Origin: Exobasidium rhododendri
Taxonomy: Eukaryota > Basidiomycota > Exobasidiomycetes > Exobasidiales > Exobasidiaceae
DNA length: 64,000 bases
Direction of reading: 5' to 3'
Assembly: GCA_026210745.1 (NCBI GenBank)
Contig: CP110631.1
Span: forward strand, 5,386,148-5,450,147
The position numbers were made by a program, and so were the translations under genes. Position 1 is the stretch's first letter, and every line of letters starts with the position of its first letter. Below are positions 45,571 through 56,596 of the stretch, in pieces. The notes beneath the pieces were generated by a model. That model saw only the letters and a list, made by a program, of their open reading frames with translations. It did no database searches and had not been told where the DNA came from.

Positions 45571-46899
45571 TTAGCTTATTATTTTCGATGGAATCTCTTC
45601 CCAAAATTGTTGGACGTCTATTTCCAAATTAAGACTTTGCAAAGGAATCTCAAACTCTGAAGTATGCTTTTCTGCGATCGTCAGGTACTCTTCGAACCAA
45701 TTTCTCCACTTTTTCGCTGGCCCAACGAGATGTAGGAGAAGGTGTCCAGGCTGTATGACCGTTTCAGGGGCTCCTAAATGCATATTATCAAACCATTCGC
45801 TTCCATACGAATTTAAACCCCAGCTTCTGGGAATCTGCTGATATGCTTGTGAGAATAATTCACTTTGATTCAGGATTTCGATGAGAGCGGCTTGATCTTC
45901 CGTCTTTTTTTTAGTCTCTTCCGGCTTTTTAAGTTGAAGAGCTAATATTGATGCGTAGAGAAGATTACTGAGTGGGCTTACTCTTGCAAAGAAAATTCCG
46001 TTGTTCAGGCTCAGCATGTCATGGGTGGCAAGAAGATGAAGGTCAGTCCTGTTGCTGGGCGGTAAGTAGACTTGAAGTGGAATTTCGGGATTCAAAACGA
46101 CAGTGTCGAGATCGTGCCAACTATAAACAAATTGAAGGATTGATCATTAGAATTCAAAGTCAATTTATTGACGTTCGGTACTCACAAAAGCCATTCTGCT
46201 CGCTGTTCTACCGGCTTTCGTAGCTCGCGCATGGTGAGCTGTTGGAGAAGCGCAATCTTATTGAAACTTGGCGGAAGGAGATCGCCTATCAAGGAGTCTC
46301 TCAAAATTACTTGCCCATGACCTTGATAGTTCGCATGAGCTTTGTGTAACTCGATGGCCCTTTTGAATTTTGTATCTTCATCGTCGGTTCCAACGGTAAA
46401 GATCCTTCCTGTGCCTATGTATGCGGTTACCTTGATTATCCTTGTCTGCCCAGCCTGAATGCGAAGGCAAACATCGTCTAAGCAGCCTGTTTCGGAACGG
46501 AGACAGTGTCAGAAAGTCTTTCACAATTGAATTATACGATCCTAGAGTATGGAGACAAAGCGGAAGGCAGATATATCGTCCACATCTCTGCTAGCTGCGC
46601 GGCGTACTACTTACTGTGACTTGCTGCAACATCTTGAGTGTTTCTTTCTGTCGTTCTAGTGCCTTGTGCTTCATAGAATAGCAGTACAATGACTATCGCA
46701 GCTAGAAGAGTGAAGTAAGCTCTCTTAGACTGCTAAGATATAGAATTCATTTTGAGCTTTGTCAAACTTAAGTCTGCGTTCTGTAATCCTGGCATTGACG
46801 TACCAACTTCGATAAGATTGATCGCGCGGTCCGCTTCCTATCCAAAGCAAGTGTCCCCTCCTCTTCATCAAGATAGGTCTTTCTGATATGACCAAGCAT
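45571..46899 (-). CDS. GT34 family glycosyltransferase, copy 2
   Basis: Four exons, 46899-46804, 46732-46615, 46486-46186 and 46120-45571, give about 354 aa. Exon 2 carries the membrane anchor (FTLLAAIVIVLLFYE). The last join yields EWLFWHDLDTVVLNP with the DXD motif DLD, followed by IPLQVYLPP, LLATHDMLSLNNGIFFARV and LLHLVGPAKKWRNW. The same blocks occur in copy 1, and in both the final intron falls inside the WLF codon block. In copy 2 the start ATG (46899) is the first in frame; the open frame upstream begins at TTG. It has the profile of Gma12/Mnn10-type Golgi enzymes. It is the telomere-proximal end of the glycosylation block. Confidence 0.83.
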
Positions 46900-47890
46900 G
46901 TTCGAGAATCCTTTCGACGGGTGTGATGAGATACGAGATGTGATAGAGTGCAATGTACAGCTATTTATTTACGCAAAGTAAAATGTAGTACTCTGTGTGT
47001 CACTACACCCTTTTTTTTGGGTCAGATACTGGGTGGTCGACTCCATACTACAGTAAAGGGCACAATTTCTGTGAGTTTGTTCAGTCGCGTCCCGCTCTTA
47101 CGCCGTCGTCCAGATACCTTGCACGTGGGCGAGAAATTTCGGAAATTGTCGTTATGGGTCCTCATTGGTAAGGATACGCCGTGCACCTTTACCTTTCTGC
47201 GGCACAGCGTCAAAAGGAAGAGCGCAAGTGTAGGGATTTCACAGTACCGGTACAACCACCCAGAAATTCTTGTCATGACCGAAGTCAAGAGTGTAATCTG
47301 CTCTTCGCGTTCATATCTTGCTTTTCTCCTTTCCGGCTGTTCTGGACGCCTTCCTGCACTTTTCCGGTTTGTGCAGTAGCGTATCCATACCCTCCCTCGC
47401 GTACAAGAGTCCAAGTGTGAAGACTGAACCGATGAATATATGTACAGAATAGCTTGTTTTAACGTACACGATGGGCAAAATCTGGTACAACAATTGGGAC
47501 CGCATGTAAGATAAGGAGAATTTGCATAATGATCTTCCCCTTCTTTAAGACCCAAAGGCTATGTGAAATGTTCAGGCAGACAGAACTTTACACTCAATCA
47601 CGAGAGCCGTCTTTTTCAGACTTGTCTGTATTGTGACATACATCACATCGCAGACGTTCATTAGTCATACTCCCTACTGAGTAATCAATTACGTGTCTTC
47701 TCTGCGGGTATGGGCTTCTGGCATGTCTCGAAGATACATGCTTTGAATCCTGAAGCAGTGTATTTCGATGGAAGTGGTCTGTTTGAACAAATGACGAACT
47801 CATCAGAGAGCCGCTTTACGGTCTGACATCTCTTTTGTATCCAATCCTTTACGTTCGTACCTGGCTGGCGAGAACCAAATAAAGATCTGT
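46900..47890. other. Gene-free region
   Basis: About 1 kb. Overlapping ORFs on both strands (for example 47022-47555 minus) lack domains and are probably chance. No supported gene is seen. Confidence 0.35.
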
Positions 47891-47899
47891 TATGAGAGG

Positions 47900-48830
47900 T
47901 AGAGAAGTATTTGTAATGATAATCTTACTTCATCTGGTTGAATCTGAGTGCTAGCCGAGAGCTGCTTCTTCTTAAGGTATTTCATGACACTATTCTCGCC
48001 CAAAAATTTGTTGCTGTCTATGGAAGGATCTCTTGTACGTAGTTTGGCAACATCTGCCAAGGAAAACGCTCATAATCGATCCACCCTCCAGGTAACGTAT
48101 AGAAGTTGAGTCTCAGTATCTAACGCTTGGCACTGTCAATATACGTAAAAGTTCCCAGTAGAGCTACAGGAGTCTCGTAGCTTTCAGTGTTTAGATCGCT
48201 TCTAATTCGTATTTCATCTTTTCTCTGTTCGTGACACAATCTAGTGCAAGTCATGCCGTGATCAAAAGGTCTTGTGCATCTTGGATCTTCCTCATAGCTT
48301 GTATCGATTCATCTACCTACACCACTTATTTCCAATATTCTTCTTTGTCGCTCGCTATGAACATATAAAATCTCCAGAAATCTACAAACTCTTGTACGTG
48401 CCTTGCGTTCTCCTTTGAGCAATTACGGGAAGCTCTTGCATCTCCATGACCCTTACGCGGAAATTAGCTATGATTCCTGTTGCTAGCTCTCTTCGAATAG
48501 TTATTCCCTCGACCAGCTTCTTCCAAACAGTGAATAGATATTTCTATTCTCAACGTCTGTAAATCAATAGACAATAGACAATGCTCTGCTCTGGTTCTAG
48601 AAATTGTACAGATAAGATTTGTCGGAAGTATGAATAATCTTTTCGACCATCCAGATACAAAAGTCAAGCGCACTCGCCACGGAGCTACCACTCATCTCTC
48701 ACCATCTGCCTCGATGCATCCGCATTACTTTGACGCTCTTTGGGAGCTAAGAATCTGAGCTTTTTTATCGCATCTTCCAAAGAAAATTTAGTGAAGTTTG
48801 AGGACTGCGCTCTTCCACACCAATACAGAC
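47900..48830 (-). pseudogene. Decayed multi-frame coding relic, possibly glycosyltransferase-related
   Basis: On the minus strand, protein-like stretches appear in shifting frames: KFSLEDAIKKLRFLAPKERQ near 48790-48730, FVDFWRFYMFIASDKEEYW near 48387-48331, PFDHGMTCTRLCHE near 48268-48227, GTFTYIDSAKR ending just before an in-frame stop near 48121, and FLGENSVMKYLKKKQLSAS near 47999-47943. Stops and frame changes separate them, and only some could be introns. The composition is unlike the surrounding AT-rich spacer. I do not recognise the family with certainty; the position beside the GT34 gene suggests another enzyme of the block. An intact gene with very short exons cannot be excluded. Confidence 0.4.
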
Positions 48831-49385
48831 TTGCTATGAATCAACGCAAGAACGATAGACATTCGGTACCATCCAGCCGAAATTCCGGTAATTTAATGAA
48901 CTGATAGATCATCACCAATTCCTAGAACGAGTGATTCAGTGAACAGGAGATTTATTCAGCCATTGCTCCCAGCTGTAATTGGAAATTGCAAAGTCTAGCT
49001 TGAAGACTACATTTGTTTCTAGAAATGATATCGGAGGTCGATCTCAATAACTTTCGGTAAGAACGTTACACAGTACGTGGAACCCTTCCCAACAAACTAG
49101 TTCAATCTACAATTTTCGCAGTATAAGTCTTGAGATGACCCAATCCTAGTCTATCCTAAATATCACCCGTCTCTGCCGTCATACGAATTGCTTTCGTCTA
49201 ATTAGATCAGCGAGGTGTCCTTCGTGAATCATTGTCAAGGTTGATGTATTGCAAAGACAAAGAAAATGCGCGCGACCTCTTTCTCTCGCATCTGCTGCAA
49301 GAATGACAATATTGCAACACGAATCAAAGACTTCTGAGTATGATTCTTAGACAGACACAATCAATTCTTGGCAGCATTTAGCCCA
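48831..49385. other. Gene-free spacer
   Basis: About 550 bases with no coding signal, 3' of the membrane-protein gene. Confidence 0.35.
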
Positions 49386-50793
49386 TTATGGTTGTAAAAA
49401 TGAAATCTGTGAACAAAGTGATCATCGCCTTGAAAAGATGCATAAGTTTCTGTTGTTCTCTTTCACAAGAGACCGAATACACTCACAAGGTAAGCCCCTG
49501 CGGAAGTTGTGATCGTTAGAAAGTCCGTATTACGCGCCAGAGTATACTTTTGCTGTATAAGGCTTTGATAATTGACCACAAATGTAGAATAGCAAGAAGT
49601 GTTGGTCGAGGTATCACCAAGGGGAATACTACTCGCTGCAATTTCATACGTGTAAGAAGTGCCCAGTCCGCGTACAGTTGAGTCGTTAATAGTTCTTGTG
49701 ATCTCGATCGTATTCATTGAAAACCCGCTTGCACGAAGTAAGGAAGTTCTGTCCGCGTCGAACGAATCTTGAATGAGATTATCAGAGTACAGGCTGAAGA
49801 ATATTGGGGAATTACCACACGTCTGACCGCTCTCTGTAGCCGAATTGAAAATCCTTCAGGTCTACTACTTTATAAAATCTACACAAACACTCACGAGATG
49901 AGATACCGACTTGAAACTCGACGGCTGGTTTCGTACTCGACGTATTTATAGAGAAACCGAGATCGAAGTTCAAAATATCATAAGTGACATTGTTCAACAT
50001 GACAGACTCGACTTCTGAGTTCACGAGTTGGGATGTAGCATTGCAACCTGTACTGTCAAGGACATAGGTCGATCCAAATGGAGATGAGCAAATTTGACTG
50101 CTGTAGTAGCCAAGATAAGCTTGAGGAAATCCACTCATAGACGAAAGATGAGCAGCTGTTCGATCACTCGTCGGATCGCGAGAAATCTGGCTAAGTATTG
50201 CGAGTTTGGGAAACTGTAATATTTGTGCGTCCTGTGTGTAAGAAAGGATCAGACAGGATTTAAGTAGGACATGATGAGACCGACTAGACACTTACAGCAT
50301 CCATAGAAAATTCATAGTGAAAGCTGTGTAGTTGGCTCTTCCACACAGCGAGGTACATCACTCCGAGTACAAAAGACATCATCAGAAAGGTAGGTAATAA
50401 TCTCCACTTGACAGGGCGAAATTCTTCTCCAGGAAATCTACGAAAGAGGGAAATTTGAAGAAGTATCGCACCAACAAAGGAGATTACAAGACAAGTTATA
50501 ATTCCAGCATCAAATAAAACACTGTTTTCGTAGCATGCTGCCACACCGGTAGCTACGGCCCAAAGTATAGCCAGTAGGAACAGACTGACCAGCACTTTCC
50601 CTCTTATTAGATTGATAGTTTTTTGAGGTCTGACGGGCGTCAAGTTGTGATTTCCTTCTTCATTCTCCGCGGGAATTATACCATGGCCCGGATTATTTTC
50701 TTGAAGAGGTATCCATCCGTGAACAGAGCCCGAGTCTGCATCGCAGACATGAAGGACACCAAGTCCAGCGAGAGCATTATATACACGCGCCAT
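49386..50793 (-). CDS. Membrane protein of unknown function abutting a telomere-repeat junction
   Basis: Four exons (50793-50296, 50231-49895, 49833-49487, 49406-49386) give about 400 aa. The third exon uses the acceptor CTACAG at 49834, the only one that fits the phase of the GTGAGT donor. Exon 1 has a charged N-terminus and three hydrophobic helices (VLVSLFLLAILWAVATGVAA, AGIITCLVISFVGAILL, LPTFLMMSFVLGVMYLAVW). The rest is a soluble, probably lumenal or extracellular region with several N-glycosylation sequons and scattered Cys (for example DSTGCNATS and TNTSCYS). The last exon adds six residues. No family is recognised. The start codon lies 15 bases from an interstitial TTAGGG tract, so the gene may be 5'-truncated or use a new promoter. 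Confidence 0.7.
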
Positions 50794-50807
50794 TATGATG
50801 TATTTTG

Positions 50808-50826
50808 TAGGGTTAGGGTTAGGTTA
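50808..50826 (+). repeat. Interstitial telomeric repeat (inner junction)
   Basis: Reads TAGGGTTAGGGTTAGGTTA, about three telomere units in the same orientation as the chromosome end. It marks the boundary between unique genes (left) and subtelomeric repeats (right). Confidence 0.9.
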
Positions 50827-51497
50827 ATGTACAAGGTGATCTGATCATACCTAGGGGGGTCCCCATTTTTTTTTGCAAGGGATGGGCCCGGGGCAGGTTC
50901 CAGTGTCTTGATAGGACCCTATTGAAGCTATACACAAGGTTCAAGGAAAATCCTTAGACAACTTTTTGCGCGACGGCCACTTTTGTGCCGTGGAGCGCAC
51001 ATGCGTCTGATGGCGCTCCACACCCAACCAAGAAACCATCTAGGGTCAATTATACACTATTATAGAGCCTACCTGTCTGTATCTATGTGCAAAGTTTGGA
51101 GGAAATCGTTAGACAGGTTTCCGAGCAAAGGGGACACGCACATGGTTTTTTGACACGATGCGTCTGCCGTTTTTTCATGATTTTTTCTAAGTATCCCAAT
51201 GCTCTCAAGGTATTACTAAGAGATGTTCAGGGTGTCTTAGAGAGTATGCAGGGCAAGTCTTGAGGCATCTCATGCTAGCCTTTTTGGAGCACATCACACA
51301 CTATAATGGGGAACATGTCATATCATTCTTGTATCTATCTATCTACCTAGGGGTTACACATGGTTCTGCGTAAAGGTTGATGTTTTATATGGTATAGTTG
51401 GATAGAATAGATGCCAATGAGTCCCCTGTTACCCCAACCTTACACACAATTGTCAATATTGACGGCGCTAGCCCAATAAACGTCTTTTTGTACACTT
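50827..51497. other. Subtelomeric non-coding block
   Basis: About 670 bases to the right of the inner TTAGGG tract, with G-runs and no gene. It contains the first copy of the palindromic GTCAATATTGAC motif (51452-51463). The words TACACATGGTT near 51356 recur at the start of the X2 block at 61886, suggesting the shared block may once have started earlier. Confidence 0.45.
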
Positions 51498-51792
51498 GGT
51501 TTCCCTCTCAGCGCCATTAGGGTGGGTCCCTTTTATGTTCTAATCAGGTAGAATATATGTTACTCTATCATCTGAATGAGCCACCCTACCCACAATTGTC
51601 AAAATTGATGGCGCTAGCCCGTCAAATGTCTTTTTTGCGTGTCGAGACCATGGTTCGGGTGAATTTCCCAAAGGCACCAGGGTTCCTCTTTTTTTTGATG
51701 CAGACAGGTAGAACATAGACTATTCTCTTGTTCCCATTAATGACCCTACCCCCAATTGTCAATATTGACGGACTTTACTCAGTCAGACGTCT
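51498..51792. repeat. Subtelomeric X block, copy X1
   Basis: About 295 bases duplicated at 61892-62188 with only a few differences by eye. It includes GGTTTCCCTCTCAGCGCC, GGTAGAATATATGTTACTCT and the palindrome at 51758-51769. Two internal sub-repeats share AATTGTCAA(T/A)ATTGA; with the flanking copy at 51452 this makes three, spaced about 146 and 160 bp. Confidence 0.85.
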
Positions 51793-52166
51793 GATTTTCA
51801 TGCCAGAACATACTATCTTTCAAACTATCACAATCTTTCTGTAACTTCACACAGACGTTTAGAGAGACTAAAAAGGGGAGTATGCAAAGAATGGAGAGTC
51901 CTTTAACAGAACTGACAGAGTCCACTCAGTAGCCCGTCCTTCCAAAAACGGGTACATGAGCGCAAAGCGTATTTATTCCAGTCTTCCCAGACCACTCTTA
52001 GCATCATATATGGGCTTAGGGCAGCATTATGAACACATGTATGTCTCATCATACTTAGTGATATTTCTCACTTCACCTGTCTCTTCAAGCCGTCTCACAC
52101 ACAGCACGTATAGGAGACACAATTCATTTCTGGAACACAGGAACTATTTACAGGATACATACAGGA

Positions 52167-55100
52167 CTATGAGGATACAAAGAGGAGCTCATAGTGGTTG
52201 TTGGCGTGGTACAGGCCGTGATAAGAGACCTGCTCACTGTCAGGATAGTATGACCAGGCCAGGGTGCCGTCTTCCTGCAGACTGGCCACTGCCAGAGGCA
52301 GGTTGTATGCAGAGGCAGCCGCAAAGAGACTGAGCTGGTCTCCCCACACTCCTGGCTTGGCCATTGTCTTGAGCCACTGGGCGGTGCCTAGGTGTCCTTC
52401 ATCTTCTGTGGCAAAGTTGGTGATGTAGTGCCGGTTGTCTGGCTGTCCCATCCATCCCACCACGCGTCTCCGGACCGGGTACGCAGAGCGCAGGTTGCCA
52501 AACTGGTGCCAGCTGATGGCAGCAAACTGGCAGTTGCCCTGGGCCGGCACAAAGTCCACCGTCACAGTCAGATTACCTTGCAGCTGCCGCATCTTGGGGA
52601 GCTTGCGTGTGTCTCCAAAGACATCTGTCTTGTTCTTGAGCGGGAGATGGGTATGGGGCTGGTCCATCTCTATGTCACTGTTGATGCTGGCGGGAGAGGA
52701 TGCTTGAGTACTGTGTTGGCTTGGCTCATACTCGTCCTCTGTGTTGTCTGCTTGGTAGACTTCTTCTTCTTCTTCCTCCTCCTCTTCCTCCTCTTCCTCA
52801 CTTGCGTCTACATTCTGTCCTCTCTTGGAGCGTCTTGAAGCTTTCTTGCATGTGGGATTGGGGACTTGCGGCTGGAGTTGGCGGGTCACACGCGTCCTGA
52901 CTGTCAGTGGGGGTGGAAGGCTGTCATCAGAGTCTTCTACATCTTCAACAGTAGCTTGCTCCGCTTGCTTGAGCTGCGCAGGCCAGTCATCTTCTGCCAC
53001 TTCTATATTTCCCAGTCTATATTCCTTTGCCCAGAACACAAGACAGGTCTCCTTGCCAGAGCGCTTGCCACAGTCCTTTGCTTTACATCTGATGCGGAAC
53101 TGACGCTGGAAGCCGTCATAGATAGTGACATCTGACAAGTTGCAAGAAGGACACGGAAGGATCTTCCTGTTGGCCATATAGAACTCTTTGGCTTCCTCTA
53201 CTGTCCAATCTGTCTCTCGTCTGCCTGTCTTGTCCTTTTCTGGGAGTGGGGCGGCATCTTCAGGCAGATCCTCCTTCCACCAGGCATTGTCATTCTTCCA
53301 TGCGGTTGGCTTGAAGAAGCGTGGTGCCCATCCAATGCTGTTCAGGCAGTCTACCAGCACCTCCTTTAAACGTTCACTTGGCTGTCTGTGATCATCTCTT
53401 CTCAGCAATCCCGTCTGCTGGGCCTTGGTGATGGTGTCTTCTGCATGCTCCAAGATCTCTGCCGGGTCCAGCTCCAGGACGTCCACCTTCAAGTTGGCAT
53501 ACTCCTCTGTGAGTGGGTCAGTGTATGCGTCCAGATTGAGCAGGGCAGACTTTCTGACATAATCACAAGCAGCTTGAAGGGTGGGCGCTTGTATGCTGAC
53601 TTCCATGCGGTAGCCGCCTGTGATCTTGATCTTCTTCATCCTGGCTAGCATGGCACAGATGGACTTGTATCTCTTGCGGGCTGCTACATGAGTGAGTGGC
53701 TGGGTGGCCACATGCTTTGCCTTGATGGCCTTGAGGTTGTGGACATAGCGTGGATAGATCTTCATGCCCAGGTTCCTGCCGTCTCTCTTCATCTTGAAGC
53801 TGACTGAGCCACAGCCTTGGCCAGCCTCCAAGAACATAGGCACCGTCTTGACTGGTGTCTTGGTCAAGTAGGCTGCACGGAAGACAGGTACGCTGTCAGA
53901 TGATACCATCCTGCCAATCTCAAAGGTGTTGTATCTAGCCAACGGGTGTTGCTGTGTGCCAGGGTCATAGCGGTAGTGCTTGATGGGGTTCTTGATGCCA
54001 TACACCATCACCCGGACTGCATCACACTCTACTGCTACCAGTGCTTCAATAAGGAGGGGAAAGGAGATGGGATGGCCGCCAGAGGAGAAGGCGGTGGCGT
54101 AGGTGGCTCCTTCAATGGTGATCTTGGTCTTGAGGTACTCCAGTAGTGGCTTCTTGAAGGCTGGCGGGATCTTGAAGTAGCTGATACCCTTGGCTAGCCA
54201 GACCCAGTCGTGGAAGTTGGGCAGGTCCCTGATCAGTGGCTGTGGTGCCTGAGGACAGAGTGCTACAATGGTGTTCTGCGTGCCATGCTCCCACAAGTTC
54301 TTGGGGAAGATGGTGATGTTGTATGAGTCAACGTCTGTTGGCAGTCTCCAGAGGTGGCGGTCTTTGGGCTCTTCAGGCTCTTCAGGCTCTTCAGGCTCTT
54401 CAGGCTCTTCTGTTGGACGGTCAGGGCTGTCTTTGTTGCTGGCGTTGGAGCTGCTGCTGCTGTCACTGGGGTCTGGGTCATCATTGTTGTCAATTCCATT
54501 GTCAGCGTCCATGTTGTAGTCCATGTTGTAGTCCATATTGTTGTCCTGGCTGTTGTTAGTGGGGCTGTCCTGGATGGGTGCTATACTAGGCAGCGGTGAC
54601 CCCACAAGAGTCATTGGTGAGGCTGTCATGTTGTCATTGTCATTGTTGGACCTGTCACTGCTGGCGTAGTCAAGGAAGGATGGTGGTGGGTCTGTGGCAG
54701 AGGTTGGCGGTGTGTCCATGACACTTGACTGGATGCTTGGAGGTGGTGCAGGCTGTACTCCAATAGTGTGATCCTGCAGAGAAGAGGCAAGCGTGTCAGT
54801 ACTGTGTGACGGTACCATAGTATCAATTCTTCACTCACCATGCGCTGCCATTCAGCCAAGAACCGTGCTTCACGCTCTGCTACAGTCCTTCTTGATACCC
54901 TTTCCAGCGTGAACCACACTACACGTCTTGCTGGGCTGGCCCCGTCCCTGACATCCACTGTTGCTTGTGCCGGCTGTATAGTCAGGAGTCAGTATGTGTT
55001 CCTGCTGTATATGTGTCATGTCTGTCACTTACCGTCTCTGTCTCTGTCTCATTATTTACAATCATATCTTCTTCTGGCCCTGGAACGTCCACGTCTGCTA

Positions 55101-55510
55101 GTTCTTGTTCTTGTTCTGGTTCTGATACTTGTTCTGATACTCGTTCTGATTCTGGTTCTGATACTTGTTCTGATTCTGGTTCTGATACTCGTTCTGATTC
55201 TGGTTCTGAGTCTTGTCTGTTTTGTGGGTTTTGTGTCTGCAAAGAAGCGTCATATGAGTCTTAGCGTCTACACAATTCAGATCCAGCCACTCACATTTTC
55301 TGTCTGCATTCTGTTCATCTCAATCTCTACCACTGGTTCTACTCGTCTTCTCTCTATGACTACCTCTATGACTGGCTCCAGTCCAGTCTGTCTTAGTCTT
55401 GTCTCCCGTCTTGGAGTGATACGTGAGGACCTGGCATGGCTGCTGCTTCTCCTCTTCTTCTCCTCTGTCTTTTGTCTTTGCGTCTGTGCCTGTGATCTGG
55501 TGGTCACCAT
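52167..55510 (-). CDS. Large subtelomeric protein with C-terminal OTU-like cysteine protease domain
   Basis: Four exons (55510-55295, 55236-55033, 54973-54839, 54773-52167) give about 1053 aa. The N-terminus is basic (EEKKRRSSSHARSSR), exon 2 is an acidic Ser-Glu-Pro repeat (SEPESERV and variants), and exon 4 starts with a Ser/Asn-rich stretch and a five-fold Glu-Glu-Pro repeat. A folded region of ~450 residues follows, then a zinc-ribbon-like CPSC...CKAKDC, then a run of about thirteen Glu. The last ~150 residues resemble an OTU domain: VPAQGNCQFAAISWH with the candidate nucleophile Cys, KPGVWGDQLSLFAAA, and a final NNHYELL with the candidate His. Canonical OTUs have DGNC, here QGNC. OTU domains occur in deubiquitinases and in some transposons; this may be part of a subtelomeric mobile element. 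No transposase motif was found. Confidence 0.75.
54367..54411. repeat. Five-fold 9-bp coding repeat (GGCTCTTCA)
   Basis: Five near-perfect GGCTCTTCA units on the plus strand encode the Glu-Glu-Pro repeat of the OTU protein. Such a tract can vary in length by slippage. Confidence 0.85.
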
Positions 55511-56211
55511 GATGGCTGGCGTCTGTGTGTGTGTGTGTGCTTTGTGTGTGTTACCAGGCTCTTCAGCTAGAGTGGATGTCCTCTACCCGGGGGCGGCCGC
55601 TGGGAGGCGAAACCTGGATTTTCTGCAAGTGTCCTTGTCAACTATCAGATGGTGCTTTGGTGTGTGTGTGTGTGTGTGTGTGAAGAAGATGAAAGCGTTG
55701 TATCCGATAGTTTGCAAGGGGGGAACTTAACAGCGCCCCCATATATACTCTCATGAACCATAGCGTATATCACTAAGTATGACGCCAAGTTCAACTATTC
55801 TCTAAGACTATAAATCTTTCTTTTCCTTAAGTATATCATGGACATCTGATATCCCTTAAGGAAAAGAAAGAAAAAATATAAAGGAAAGACGTCTTAGTCT
55901 CATTTTACAATCATAGACTAAGAGTGCGCCTTACTACCATGAGCGCACCATCTTTCCATATCCCTCTAAGACATATGATCCCTCTATCATACAATCCCTC
56001 TATGACGCCGCAACTTTCTAAGTATTGAGTATGTGGGACAGAGCGAGCCCTGTCCCGGTTCACCTGGGGGCAATGGTAACAAGAGCAGTAAAGACATGAG
56101 GTGAGTAGTACCTTTCTTCCATTCTTTTCTTTTCTTCTTCTTCTTCTTTCTTTTGCCGGGATGCACGCATGATACCATCACGCCGCGGCAAAAAAAAGAA
56201 GAAGGTGGTGT
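55511..56211. other. Upstream region of the OTU gene with GT microsatellites and an inverted repeat
   Basis: GT microsatellites lie near 55528-55542 and 55661-55682. A 15-bp inverted repeat sits at 55817-55831 (TTTCTTTTCCTTAAG) and 55855-55869 (CTTAAGGAAAAGAAA) with 23 bases between arms. A CT-rich tract lies near 56121-56150. No gene is seen. Confidence 0.55.
55817..55869. repeat. Inverted repeat, 15-bp perfect arms
   Basis: TTTCTTTTCCTTAAG and its exact reverse complement enclose 23 bases containing GATATC, so a transcript would fold into a stable hairpin. It could be a terminator, a small-RNA source, or part of a mobile element end. Confidence 0.75.
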
Positions 56212-56270
56212 CCCCCAGATACATTCTCCCCCAGATACATTCTCCCCCGGTTGCATTCTCCCCCAGATCC
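56212..56270. repeat. 16-bp tandem repeat (CCCCCAGATACATTCT), 3.7 copies
   Basis: Copies run 56212-56270. The third unit is diverged (CCCCCGGTTGCATTCT) and the last is partial. Confidence 0.85.
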
Positions 56271-56596
56271 AACAAATGATCCCCCATGAGCCAAAGACAT
56301 CCCGAGTGCATTCGGATGTGTAGTAGCCAACAGCGCTGTCCCCTCTTTTTGACTACTAATACTAACGCGGCACCTCCAGGACAGCCAGGCTGAGCAAGGG
56401 CTCTGTGTTCTCACATGCCAGCCACTGTACTACTCTTTTCCGTCAAAAAGGGCAGCCCGGTGGCGGCAAACGCAGTCAAGTGGATCAGGGGAAACTATCC
56501 CCCCCTTCACCACAGGGTACAACATAGGCTGTTATAGGCCTCCCCAGAGCCAATAAGCATCCCCACACCTCAGCAGGACTGCTGAGAGATTCACAG

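Noticed and set aside
45293-45574. A 93-codon plus-strand open frame before GT34 copy 2
   Set aside because: It overlaps the 3' end of the minus-strand gene by four bases and has no signal peptide, domain or homology inside the window.
47022-47555. A 177-codon minus-strand open frame
   Set aside because: It has overlapping frames of similar size on the other strand, no domain and an odd composition (many Arg and Ser), so it is likely chance.
52167-55510. KDZ-type or Helitron-type transposase
   Set aside because: No DDE, Rep or helicase motifs are seen. Only the C-terminal OTU-like domain and a zinc-ribbon can be supported.
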